Shown: positions 24,284 to 33,516 of the stretch, in pieces
How the letters are laid out: each line of letters starts with the position of its first letter
Position numbering within the stretch: the stretch's first letter is position 1
NCBI GenBank assembly: GCA_023381515.1
Contig: JAMCQI010000041.1
Location: 129,261-193,260 of the forward strand
Direction: 5' to 3'
DNA length: 64,000 nucleotides
DNA from: Chloroflexota bacterium
GTDB taxonomy: Bacteria > Chloroflexota > Anaerolineae > UBA4142
Notes under the pieces: model-generated
What the model saw: the letters and a program-made list of their open reading frames with translations, nothing else
What the model was told of the DNA's origin: nothing
Databases searched by the model: none
Translations under genes and position numbers: made by a program

Positions 24284-25554
24284 AAGGGATACAAGATACT
24301 GTCTGGAGTGACCTTCACCCCACCACCCGCCGTTTGATGATGGCGCGCGTACTGCGCAGCGTCGGTCAGGGTGCGCTGGTCGTGGACCTTGCGCTGTACC
24401 TGAATGCGCTTCATTGGAGCGGTATCGCAATCGGCGCGGTCTTGACCGGCGCGGGCTTGTTTGGCGCGGCGCTCAGCTTGCTGGTTGGACGCACGAGCGA
24501 TCAACTGAGGCGGAAACCGTTTCTTTTGACCTATGAGGTCGTGTCACTCTTGTGCAGTTTCGTCGCCCTCTTCACGGCCCAGCCCTGGTTGCTTGGAGGC
24601 GCCATCGTACTCGCGGGCTTTGGTCGCGGCGCGAACGGCGCCGCGGGACCGTACTCGCCTGCGGAGCAGGCATGGTTGGCGGAAGAGGTTCTGCCCGCCC
24701 GGCGGGGGCGCGTCTACAGCCTGAATACCGCGGGTGGCTTTTTGGGCATGGGCTTGGGTGCGCTTCTCGCGATGCTGCCCGCGTACTGGAATGGCTGGCT
24801 CCCTGGCCCGCTCAGTTATCGTCCACTCTTTTTTCTTCCTGCGCTGGCGGCCGTCGCCAACTTGGTGCTGCTCGGTCGGGCGCACGAACAGTATCACGGG
24901 CCGACCCAGGCACTCACCGAACCCGAGCGGCGGGAGGCCGCACAGATCCGTGGTCAGGAGAACCGTATCCTGGGGAAACTCGTGGCGATAAACGGCTTTA
25001 ATGGCATCGCCATTGGTTTGACCGGTCCGCTCATCTCATACTGGTTTTCGCTGCGCTTTCACGTTGGACCCGCGGCTATCGCCCCCGTTCTGGCGGCGAC
25101 GTTTGTTATCACCGCGTTCTCATCCCTCCTCACCGGCAGATTGACCGAGCACATCGGCATCGTACAATCCGTCGTGTGGGCCCGGTTTCTGGCGTTAATT
25201 CTGCTCGTCCTCATGCCCTTGATGCCGACCTATGGTCTGGCCTCGTTGGTTTACTTGCTGCGCTCGGCATTCAATCGCGGCTCGGCCGGGGCGCGGCAGG
25301 CGCTTACAATTGGACTTGTGCGCGACGAGCGCCGGGGCTTGGCGACGAGCCTCAACGCCGTCTCGTTTCAAGTGCCCCAGTCGGTCGGACCCACGATCGC
25401 GGGCTACATGTTGGACGCCGGCCAGTTCGCTTTGCCCTTTTACGTCGCGGCCGTGCTGCAAGGAATATACCTCGTGGCCTACGAGCGTGTTTTTCGCGGG
25501 TACGAGCCCGCCCGTGAACGGACCACGCCTGAGGGAAAAGCCCATGCCGCGTGA
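24280..25554 (+). CDS. Major facilitator superfamily transporter
   Basis: 424 residues, about twelve helices; ATG 24280 overlaps the previous stop. MFS motif A-like loop SLLVGRTSDQLRRKPFLLTYE between helices 2 and 3, and TGRLTEHIGIVQSVVWAR as its C-terminal counterpart. The long loop about 205-235 (AHEQYHGPTQALTEPERREAAQ) separates the halves. Substrate cannot be deduced. Coupled to the metal-type transporter, so both may serve the same compound or metal. Confidence 0.85.
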   Translation: MKGIQDTVWSDLHPTTRRLMMARVLRSVGQGALVVDLALYLNALHWSGIAIGAVLTGAGLFGAALSLLVGRTSDQLRRKPFLLTYEVVSLLCSFVALFTAQPWLLGGAIVLAGFGRGANGAAGPYSPAEQAWLAEEVLPARRGRVYSLNTAGGFLGMGLGALLAMLPAYWNGWLPGPLSYRPLFFLPALAAVANLVLLGRAHEQYHGPTQALTEPERREAAQIRGQENRILGKLVAINGFNGIAIGLTGPLISYWFSLRFHVGPAAIAPVLAATFVITAFSSLLTGRLTEHIGIVQSVVWARFLALILLVLMPLMPTYGLASLVYLLRSAFNRGSAGARQALTIGLVRDERRGLATSLNAVSFQVPQSVGPTIAGYMLDAGQFALPFYVAAVLQGIYLVAYERVFRGYEPARERTTPEGKAHAA

Positions 25555-25568
25555 CGATGTCTCACCTC

Positions 25569-25634
25569 TTTAGATTCGCTTAAAGTTGGGGTTAGTCTCC
25601 GGTAAAGACGGCGCCGCCCAGAATGTGTTATCCT
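25569..25634 (+). promoter_or_regulatory. Promoter with 11-bp operator repeats, copy B
   Basis: Units TTTAGATTCGC (25569), TTAAAGTTGGG (25580), GTTAGTCTCCG (25591) and GTAAAGACGGC (25602). GTAAAGAC ends exactly 19 bases before TATCCT (25629-25634). It resembles copy A over more than 60 bases in fixed register. Confidence 0.65.
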
Positions 25635-25668
25635 GATCCCAGGCGATGTTTAACGCCTCAAGGAGTCT

Positions 25669-25869
25669 ATGGTCGTTCGGGCGGCGCCGCTCTTAGTGGG
25701 CGGAATGGTCGGAGGCTTGATCGGTCTTGTAGCGTGGGGCTACCGGCGGTCTCGGGAGAGCGAAGCCGGCATGGAAGTGCGCGACGATGTGCTCTTGGGC
25801 TTTACGCTTCTTGCCGCTTTGGCTCTGGCGACCTTTGTCGTCTATCTCTTCTTGCTCCTTGTGAGTTGA
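25669..25869 (+). CDS. Small two-helix membrane protein
   Basis: 66 residues; ATG 25669 after AAGGAG. Two hydrophobic helices (about 6-26 and 41-65) around a polar RRSRESEAGMEVRDD stretch. The second half resembles the 70-residue protein at 7572. It is the first gene behind promoter B and precedes the S41 peptidase gene by 45 bases. Function unknown. Confidence 0.65.
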   Translation: MVVRAAPLLVGGMVGGLIGLVAWGYRRSRESEAGMEVRDDVLLGFTLLAALALATFVVYLFLLLVS

Positions 25870-25914
25870 CGATCCGCCGGGCCCGCTCCCATTTGCCCCT
25901 GAACGAGGAGAATC

Positions 25915-27171
25915 ATGCATCGAAGGCTACGTTCCTTTATATTCCCAATCTTGCTGTTCGTCGTGTTGGTTTTCGGTCTCGGCGCCGGAGTCGTGCTCGA
26001 CCGGACGGTGCTCGTCGCGCAGGCGCAAGTGACGAACGCGCCGCCGAATGGTGCCCCGAACATGCAGTTGATCCAGCAAGCGTGGGAGCTGATCCAGCAG
26101 CACTATGTGGATCGTGCTGCCATTCAATCTACCGCACTGACTTACGGCGCGATCGGCGGTATGGTGAATGCGCTCGGCGATACCGGGCACAGCACCTTTT
26201 TGTCGCCTAGTCTGCTGAAACAGGAAAACAACTATATTCAGGGACACTTTGACGGCATCGGCGCGCAAGTGGAAGCGAAGAACGGCCACATCGTCATCGT
26301 CGCGCCGATTGACGGGTCTCCTGCCCAGAAGGCTGGCCTGCGCCCTGGCGACATCATTTTGAAGGTGGACGGGCAGAGTGCAGATGGGCTGCCCCTCGAA
26401 CAAGTGGTGGGGAAAATCCTGGGGCCGGCGGGCACCTCCGTCACCTTGACGATTGGCGATCCGAATACGGGTGCAACGCGTAACGTGACGATCGTGCGCG
26501 CGCAAATCACGGTCAACAACGTCACCTGGGTGCGCCTCCCCGGCACGAACATCGCAGATGTGCGCATCGCGGGATTCAGCCAGGGCGTCGCCGCGGAACT
26601 CAAGACCGCGCTGGAGGATATCCAACAGCAAGGGATGACGGCGATCGTCCTCGATCTGCGAGACGATCCGGGCGGTGAGTTGGATCAGGCTGTGGCTGTG
26701 GCGAGTCAATTCTTGAAGAGCGGCAACGTGCTCTTGGAGAAGAATGCACAGGGCCAGATCACCCCTATTGCCGTTCAGCCGGGAGGCGTGGCGACCAACA
26801 TTCCGATGGTCGTGCTTGTCAACGGCGGCACTGCGAGCGCGGCAGAGATTGTCGTGGGCGCGCTCCAAGACGCGCACCGCGCCACCGTGATCGGCGAGAC
26901 GACGTTCGGTACGGGCACGGTGCTCAATCAGTTCCCGCTGTCAGACGGCTCGGCCCTCTTGCTCGCGACTCTTGAATGGCTGACGCCGAACGGGCACAGC
27001 ATATGGCACAAAGGCATCACGCCCAACGTGATCATCTCACTGCCGTCGACGGTGAACATCGTCACTCCGGACGCGGCGCGCACGATGACGCCCGCGCAAG
27101 TGCAGTCGAGCAGTGACGCCCAATTGCTAAAGGGCATACAGCTGCTTGGCCCCAATCGTGTTTTGAAATGA
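25915..27171 (+). CDS. S41 C-terminal-processing-type peptidase (CtpA-like), catalytic Lys replaced
   Basis: 418 residues. Signal anchor 5-28, then PDZ domain (about 110-195, GSPAQKAGLRPGDIILKVDG) and S41 core. Nucleophile Ser is in GGTASAAE (catalytic Ser of the SAAEIVVGA block). In E. coli Tsp the general-base Lys lies 25 residues later in TFGKG; here that position reads TFGTG, so the Ser/Lys dyad is broken. It may be a scaffold or use another residue; I believe TFGTG also occurs in some relatives. ATG 25915 after GAGGAG. Likely acts outside the membrane in tail-specific proteolysis or signalling, together with the small membrane protein upstream. Confidence 0.85.
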   Translation: MHRRLRSFIFPILLFVVLVFGLGAGVVLDRTVLVAQAQVTNAPPNGAPNMQLIQQAWELIQQHYVDRAAIQSTALTYGAIGGMVNALGDTGHSTFLSPSLLKQENNYIQGHFDGIGAQVEAKNGHIVIVAPIDGSPAQKAGLRPGDIILKVDGQSADGLPLEQVVGKILGPAGTSVTLTIGDPNTGATRNVTIVRAQITVNNVTWVRLPGTNIADVRIAGFSQGVAAELKTALEDIQQQGMTAIVLDLRDDPGGELDQAVAVASQFLKSGNVLLEKNAQGQITPIAVQPGGVATNIPMVVLVNGGTASAAEIVVGALQDAHRATVIGETTFGTGTVLNQFPLSDGSALLLATLEWLTPNGHSIWHKGITPNVIISLPSTVNIVTPDAARTMTPAQVQSSSDAQLLKGIQLLGPNRVLK

Positions 27172-27173
27172 AG

Positions 27174-27207
27174 ACAAGGAGGCAGGCTCCCAGGCCTGCC
27201 TCCTTGT
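27174..27207. terminator. Terminator hairpin behind the S41 peptidase gene
   Basis: ACAAGGAGGCAGGC (27174-27187) and GCCTGCCTCCTTGT (27194-27207) form a perfect 14-bp stem with loop TCCCAG, three bases after the stop codon. Confidence 0.7.
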
Positions 27208-27505
27208 CCGCGCGTATCCCTGGCTCGGCACCGGGGGTACGCGCGCTTGCTTTCAACAACCCCTCCAGCTCTCAAGATCTCCGCCGCGGCCCGGGAGGAC
27301 CCGGAGCTCAAACAAACGGCGCTCAGTAATTCCTGCAAACACAATCAAGGGTTTTGCGGATAGGCAGCGACTGGGGCATGTGCTAAACTGACATTGCTCA
27401 CCCCCCTTCCACATTGAAAGTATGACCGCAACGGCGCGGATACGGCCTCGCCTCGTACGATCCCCGCGCCGGCGGTTCGGACCTGATCCTTATCATGGAG
27501 GGACT
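27208..27505. other. Gene-free leader region of the formate dehydrogenase operon
   Basis: No gene is supported. An extended -10-like TGTGCTAAACT (27379-27389) is the best promoter guess for fdnG but I see no good -35. Confidence 0.35.
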
Positions 27506-30500
27506 ATGCCCCGAGTCAGCCGTAGGCAATTCCTGCAGGCTTCCGCCATTGTCACGGGCAGTCTGCTGCTGCCCGCCGGCACGGCGCTCGCCGAGAGCGG
27601 CGCCATCCCCTTGCACAAAAAAATCGGCGAAGGAACGACGATTTGCCCGTATTGCTCCTGCGGCTGCGGTCTCATCGTGGCCACCGACGAGAACGGACAC
27701 ATCGTCAACGTCGAAGGCGACCCTGAGAATCCGATCAACCGGGGTGCGCTCGACCCCAAGTCCATCTCGGTGCGCCAATTGTCGAACAGCGAACTGCGCC
27801 TCAAGAAGGTGAGGTATCGCGCACCGGGCGCGACGCAGTGGGAAGAGAAATCGTGGGACTGGGCGATCCCCCAAATTGTCCAGCGCGTCCAAAAAGCCCG
27901 CGAGGCGAGTTTTGTCCGCACCGTGAAAGTCGGCGACAAGGATGTGACGGTGAATCGGACGGAGGGGATCGCGTGGCTGGGCGGCGCGGCGAACAACAAC
28001 GAGGACTGTTATCTCGTCGCCAAGTTGATGCGTTCGCTGGGCGTCGTCTACCTGGAACACCAGGCCCGCATCTGACACTCTGCAACGGTGGCCGGTCTCG
28101 GCCCCACCTTCGGACGCGGTGCGATGACGAACGACTGGATCGACCTCAAGAACAGCGACGTCATCTTCATCATCGGTGCGAATCCCGCGAGTAATCATCC
28201 TGCTTCCTTCACCTGGATTAACGATACGCGCGAACGCGGCGCCAAGCTGATCGTCGTGGATCCCGCGTTTACACGGAGCGCGGCCGTCGCCGATGTTTAC
28301 GCTCCGATCCGTCCCGGGACGGATATTGTGTTCCTCGGCGGAATCATCAACTATGTGCTGCAGAACCAGTTATACAACGCCGAGTACGTCAAAGCGTACA
28401 CGAACGCTTTGACGCTCGTCCATCCTGATTTCAAGGGGCCTGCCGCCCTTGATGGGCTCTTTTCCGGCTTTAATCCGGAGACGCAAAGTTACGCCACGGC
28501 GACCTGGCAGTACCAGACCGAAAAGGTTCAGGTCAAAACCAAAGACGCAGCGGGTACCGAGACAAGCAAAGAGGTGAGCATCCCCAAGCAAGCGGCCTCG
28601 CTTGAGGAACCCAACACCGTTTTTTCGATTCTCAAGCAGCATTATTCCCGGTACACGCCGGAAATAGTCGAACGTATTTGTGGCACGCCCAGCGACAAAT
28701 TCGTCGAGATCGCGCGGTTGTTTGCCGGTACCGGCGCGCCAAATCGGTCCGGCACGATCCTTTACGCCATGGGACAGACCCAACACACGGTCGGCACGCA
28801 AAATGTCCGCTCGATGGCGATGCTGCAGCTCTTGCTTGGGAATATCGGAGTTCCAGGCGGCGGGGTCAACGCGCTCCGCGGCGAGTCGAACGTGCAAGGC
28901 TCGACCGATATGGCGCTCCTCTTCGGCGACCTGCCTGGCTATCTTGGCGCGCCCACGGACAAGCATGCCAATCTCCAGGCTTATGCTACCAAATTCGACA
29001 CGACCAGCTATTGGTTGAATGGTCCGCGCTTTATCGTCAATCTGCTCAAGGCGTGGTATGGCGACGCAGCCAGCAAAGACAATAGCTATGCGTACGATTA
29101 TCTCCCCAAGTCAAGTGGGAACTATTCCTGGATCCCGCTCTTTCAGGCGATGGGTGCTGGAAGACTCAAGGGGATGTTCTGCATGGGGCAGAACCCGGCG
29201 GTCTCTGGCCCGAACGCACGGATGGAGCGCCAGGCGCTCAACAAGCTAGACTGGCTTGTCGTGATGGACTTGTTCGAAACGGAAACTGCCAGCTTCTGGA
29301 AAGCACCCGGTGCGGACTCGAAGAACATTAACACGGAAGTGTTCTTGCTCCCTGCGCTCGACGCTATGGAAAAGAGCGGGACAATTGTGACGAGTGGCCG
29401 TCGTATCCAATGGCGCTATCAAGTCGCCAACGGACCGGGCGAGGCTCGAAGTGATATTTGGATCCTCGACCGTCTGGCCAAGGCGCTCAAATCGCTCTAC
29501 CAAGGGTCGACCGATCCCAAAGACCGACCGATTCTCAACCTGGCGTGGGCTTATGGCGATGGCCCCGAACCCGATGTAGAACTTGTCGCCCGCGAAATCA
29601 ACGGATACGCCCTAGAGGACGTCAAGGATGCCGGCGGCAAAGTCCTCCTGGAGAAAGGGCAGTTGCTCTCCGGGTTTGCCACGATTGCATCGGCCGCGAA
29701 TTATGATGCAATTGTATGCGGCAATTGGGTTTACGCCGGCTATTTTGCACCGGCGGACGATGGGCGAGGCATATGGCGTCCGGCGGCGCAGCGGCGAGGC
29801 CAGAAGGATCCGGGCAATTTGGGCTTGTACCCGTACTGGGGGTTTACCTGGCCTGCCAACCGTCACATTCTCTACAACCGTGCATCGGCCCGACCGGATG
29901 GCACACCGTGGTCTGAAGAGAAAAAGTTGCTCTGGTGGGATGCGCAAGCGAACAAGTGGGCCGGTTATGACATACCTGATTTCGTCGCGACGAAAGCGCC
30001 GGGGACGAAAGCGGACCCCGGGGGAGTGGGACTGGCAACTCAATCCGGCGTGGACGCGTTCATCATGAAACCAGACGGCAAGGGATGGCTGTTCGCTCCC
30101 ACCGGTCTGGCCGAGGGCCCCCTGCCGGAACACTACGAGCCGCTCGAATCTCCCGTGTCCAATCTTCTTTCCAAGGTCCAGACGAACCCGGTCGTCAAAA
30201 TCTGGAACACGGATAAAGACAAGCCGATCGGGGACAAGGTGGGCACGTTTGAACAGTTTCCCGTTATTTGCACGACCTTTCGGCTGGGCGAGCATTGGCA
30301 AGCCGGGGCGATGTCTCGGACGCTGCCATGGCTCGCAGAAATTCAGCCCGATTTGTTCGTGCTCCTCGGCCCGGACCTGGCTGCCGCACGAGGCATTCGC
30401 AATGGCGATCAAGTGACGCTTGCGTCGGCACGCGGCGCCATTCAGGTCGTAGCCATGGTCAGTGCCCGCATCAAGCCGTTGCTGGTTGACGGCAAGGCGA

Positions 30501-30646
30501 TCCATATCGTACGCATCCCGTGGCATTGGGGCTGGCAGGGGATCGCGGTCGGGAACGTTGTCAACGACTTGACCCCGCACGTAGGCGACGGTAACACCAT
30601 GATTCCAGAGTACAAGGCGTTCCTGGTGGATGTGAGGAAAGCATAG
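27506..30646 (+). CDS. fdnG: Formate dehydrogenase-N major subunit, selenocysteine (Sec190) and Mo/W-bis-MGD enzyme
   Basis: 1046 residues including Sec. The ATG at 27506 (after GGAGGGA) gives a twin-arginine signal (SRRQFLQA). CPYCSCGC (47-54) starts the [4Fe-4S] site; the family's fourth ligand in RGALCPKG is Asp83 here (RGALDPKS). TGA at 28073-28075 (residue 190) lies in EHQARI-U-HSATVAGLGPTFGRGAMTNDW, split by the Sec; E. coli FdnG has QARV-U-HGPTVASLAPTFGRG. The rest is collinear with FdnG to the end (NICGTP-, QHxVG-, HWGW-type blocks). It oxidises formate to CO2 outside the membrane and passes electrons to the beta subunit. First gene of fdnG-fdnH-nrfD-fdhE. Confidence 0.97.
28090..28103 (+). 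promoter_or_regulatory. Candidate SECIS of fdnG
   Basis: GGCCG (28090-28094) and CGGCC (28099-28103) enclose loop GTCT, 14 bases after the TGA; outer pairs GGT/ACC extend it across a two-base bulge. The GUCU loop is like the GGUCU loop of the E. coli formate dehydrogenase SECIS. Confidence 0.75.
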
Positions 30647-30665
30647 TTACCGAAAGGCTACCCTT

Positions 30666-31478
30666 ATGTCGAAATACGCCATGCTGATTGACGAGACCCG
30701 TTGTACGGGCTGCCGCGCGTGCCAGATTGCGTGCAAGCAGTGGAATGACTTGCCTGCGGAAAAGACGCACAATCGAGGCTCTTATCAGAATCCGCCAGCC
30801 CTCTCCGCACAAACCTGGAACCTCATCGAATTTCGTGAGATTCAGGCGGGAGACAAAGTCGGATTTTATTTCCTCAAGCGCGCATGTATGCACTGCGAGC
30901 ATCCGGCGTGCGCCTCCGTCTGTCCTGTCGGTGCGCTTCACAAGACCGCCGAAGGCCCCGTCATCTACGACGAATCGAAATGCATAGGCTGCCGCTACTG
31001 TATGGCCGCTTGCCCCTTTGGCATTCCCACGTTCGATTGGAGTAAGGGGGTACTGGGCCAGCCGGTTATCCACAAATGCAACTTTTGCATCGACCGAGTG
31101 AGCAACGGCTTGCTGCCGGCTTGCGCCAAGGCTTGCCCCTCGCGCGTCATCGCTTTTGGGGAACGGGAGCAGCTGCTTGCGCATGGCGAAGCGCGGATTC
31201 GTCAATATCCTGAACGATACACGAGTCGCGTTTATGGGAAGGAAGAGGCGGGCGGAACGTCGGTCCTGTATCTCTCCAGCATCCCTTTTGAGCAGTTGGG
31301 CCTGCCGCAGGTCAGTTCCACGCCCGCACCGACGCTGAGCGAGCAGGTGATGCATTACACGGTGCCATTTGCGGCGGCCTGGGGGGCGACCCTGACCGGC
31401 TTGGCGCTGCTATTCCGATTCCGCAAGCGCGGCGAGGAGCGCGCGCGAGAAAAGAGTGATTCAAAAGGGGAGGCCTAG
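30666..31478 (+). CDS. fdnH: Formate dehydrogenase iron-sulfur (beta) subunit
   Basis: 270 residues with four ferredoxin-type [4Fe-4S] motifs: CTGCRACQIACK, CMHCEHPACASVCP, CIGCRYCMAACP and CNFCIDRV with CAKACP. A C-terminal membrane helix (about 228-250) anchors it, as in FdnH. It carries electrons from FdnG to the membrane subunit. ATG 30666 follows GAAAGG, 19 bases after the fdnG stop. Confidence 0.95.
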   Translation: MSKYAMLIDETRCTGCRACQIACKQWNDLPAEKTHNRGSYQNPPALSAQTWNLIEFREIQAGDKVGFYFLKRACMHCEHPACASVCPVGALHKTAEGPVIYDESKCIGCRYCMAACPFGIPTFDWSKGVLGQPVIHKCNFCIDRVSNGLLPACAKACPSRVIAFGEREQLLAHGEARIRQYPERYTSRVYGKEEAGGTSVLYLSSIPFEQLGLPQVSSTPAPTLSEQVMHYTVPFAAAWGATLTGLALLFRFRKRGEERAREKSDSKGEA

Positions 31479-31479
31479 C

Positions 31480-32616
31480 ATGGCAGGTATCAGGCGTTAC
31501 CGACCGAGCCTGGGAGTGCTGGTGCTGCTGGCGTTGATGGCGCTCGCGTTCGCCGTCGCGCTGGTTCGCTACACGGCGGGGATCGGCGCGATCAGCAACC
31601 TGGGCGATGCGTACCCCTGGGGATTGTGGATCAGTTTCGATTTGCTGTGCGGCGTCGCGCTCGCGGCGGGAGCCTTTACCACGGCCTCTGCGGTCTATAT
31701 CTTTGGCCTGGAAGAATTTCGCCCGATCCTGCGTCCCGCGATTCTCACCGGGTTCCTCGGCTACTTGATGGTGATCGTCGCGTTGCTCGTGGACCTGGGT
31801 CGACCCGAGCGCATCTGGCACCTTCTCATTTTCTGGAACCCCGATTCAGTGCTCTTTGAAGTGGGTTGGTGCGTCATGCTCTATACTGCCGTGCTGGCCC
31901 TCGAGTTCAGCCCTCTTGTCTTTGAGCGGTTGCGTTGGCGCGTTCCGCTCACCATCGTCCACCGGCTAACGATCGTATTCGTGATCCTTGGCACCGTGCT
32001 CTCGACGCTGCACCAATCCTCTCTGGGGTCGCTCTTTCTCGCCATGCCGGGCAAGGTGCAGCCCTTATGGTTCTCCCCGTTCTTGCCGCTCTACTTCTTC
32101 CTGACCGCCGTCGCCGTCGGTCTGGCGATGGTCATCGTCGAGTCGTCGCTCAGCGCACGCGTTCTCAAGCGCAGCCTGGAAGTCCAAGTGATCGGTAAGC
32201 TGGCCCGCGCAATTCCGTTCGCGCTCGGCGCCTATCTCCTGGTCAAAATCTACGACCTCACAATCTCCGGCAAGTGGCCGAGTGCGTTTCAGGGAGGAAT
32301 GAGCGTTCTCTTCTGGGTGGAAATGATTGGCGGCGTGATCTTGCCTATTGTCCTTTTCTCGCTTCCGGCCGTGCGCCAGGACGGCCAGAGACTGCTCGCC
32401 GCAGCGCTGTTTGTGGTTGGCGGGCTCATCTTGAATCGTTTTGACGTGAGCTTGATCGGCTGGGCGCGGCCGGCGGGTGCGTGGTATGTGCCGCATTGGA
32501 TGGAATTAGCCATTACTCTGGGGATCGTCGCCGGTGGAGTCGTAGCATATGGCCTCGCCGCGCGATTTCTCCCGCTCTTCGCGCCAAGCCACGCAGTGAG
32601 TCCAACCGGGGAATAG
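31480..32616 (+). CDS. NrfD/HybB-type membrane subunit of formate dehydrogenase
   Basis: 378 residues, about ten helices; ATG 31480 directly after the fdnH stop. HybB/NrfD signatures: NLGDAYPWGLWISFDLLCGVALAAG near the N-terminus and DLGRPERIWHLLIFWNPDSVLFEVGW. Unlike FdnI this type has no heme; it passes electrons to the quinone pool (menaquinone in most Chloroflexota). Its presence defines a quinone-reducing formate dehydrogenase with an NrfD-type anchor. Confidence 0.9.
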   Translation: MAGIRRYRPSLGVLVLLALMALAFAVALVRYTAGIGAISNLGDAYPWGLWISFDLLCGVALAAGAFTTASAVYIFGLEEFRPILRPAILTGFLGYLMVIVALLVDLGRPERIWHLLIFWNPDSVLFEVGWCVMLYTAVLALEFSPLVFERLRWRVPLTIVHRLTIVFVILGTVLSTLHQSSLGSLFLAMPGKVQPLWFSPFLPLYFFLTAVAVGLAMVIVESSLSARVLKRSLEVQVIGKLARAIPFALGAYLLVKIYDLTISGKWPSAFQGGMSVLFWVEMIGGVILPIVLFSLPAVRQDGQRLLAAALFVVGGLILNRFDVSLIGWARPAGAWYVPHWMELAITLGIVAGGVVAYGLAARFLPLFAPSHAVSPTGE

Positions 32617-32632
32617 AGAATTGCCTGCCATT

Positions 32633-33484
32633 ATGCCGGGATATGGTTCGATTGTCGAGGAATTGAAAAAGAGGATTGCGAGCAAGCCGGAGCTGGCAGG
32701 CTGGGCATCGTTCTATGTCGATCTGATCTCGATCCAATCGAAGGTGGATGTTCGCGCGAGCGAAGCAGCGGCGAGGAATTCGATCCCGATCGAGCGTCTT
32801 GAAGCAGGTCTGCCGTTGATCGCGTTGGAAGAGTTGCAGATGGACAGCGCGGCTTTCATCCAGCTCCGGCGCGAAATCTGCACCATCGTGAGCCGATACT
32901 ACCCCGATCTGGCAAGTCGAACAGATGCCATTTGCCGGCGGCTCGGGGAGGGAGAGAAGCCCGGGGTTCAGCAGACCTCCGTTCCAGCAGAGGCTCGGGC
33001 ATCTGGAGGCGAGGAGGACGAATTGGAGAGCACTCTCCTCGCCTTTGTCAACAATCAGGCCCTCCGTCCTTTCCTTCGACAGTATGCCATCGGGTTCATG
33101 CCGTTCATCGAACAGTTGGCTTGGTATCGTCCCCGTTGTCCCATTTGCGGCGGGGAGCCGGATTTCGCGGCGTTGGCGAGGACGAATGGAGCGCGTACGC
33201 TCTTGTGTTCACGCTGTGATGCCGAATGGATATCCCGGCGCTCCGGCTGCCCTTTTTGTGCAAGCGATGAAACCGAGGAACAAAAGTACCTCGTCTCTGA
33301 GGATGGCGTGTACAGGCTCTTACTCTGCGAAGGCTGCAAGCGATATTTGAAAACCATTGACCTGCGCGGGGTGGCGGACGAGCGACTGCTGCCCGTGGAA
33401 CGCATCCTCACCCTCTCCATGGATCTCACGGCCCGCGAGATGGGTTATTCCGCGATGGGCTCTGGAAACCTCGCATCCGATTAG
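32633..33484 (+). CDS. fdhE: Formate dehydrogenase accessory protein FdhE
   Basis: About 283 residues. Start uncertain: ATG 32633, with TTG 32621 as alternative. The C-terminal half holds rubredoxin-like metal sites: CPICGG, CSRCDAEW, CPFCAS and CEGCKRYLKT. FdhE binds the catalytic subunit and is needed for assembly of active formate dehydrogenase. Last gene of the operon; the converging gene starts 33 bases away on the other strand. Confidence 0.9.
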   Translation: MPGYGSIVEELKKRIASKPELAGWASFYVDLISIQSKVDVRASEAAARNSIPIERLEAGLPLIALEELQMDSAAFIQLRREICTIVSRYYPDLASRTDAICRRLGEGEKPGVQQTSVPAEARASGGEEDELESTLLAFVNNQALRPFLRQYAIGFMPFIEQLAWYRPRCPICGGEPDFAALARTNGARTLLCSRCDAEWISRRSGCPFCASDETEEQKYLVSEDGVYRLLLCEGCKRYLKTIDLRGVADERLLPVERILTLSMDLTAREMGYSAMGSGNLASD

Positions 33485-33516
33485 TTTCTGGTCTCAGAGC
33501 AGTTCGGCCCCCCCTG

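Noticed and set aside
1097..30646. Reading the four interrupted genes as frameshifts, pseudogenes or separate genes
   Set aside because: In each case both halves are in the same frame, the only defect is one TGA at a family Cys position, the second half has no ribosome site, and a hairpin follows the TGA.
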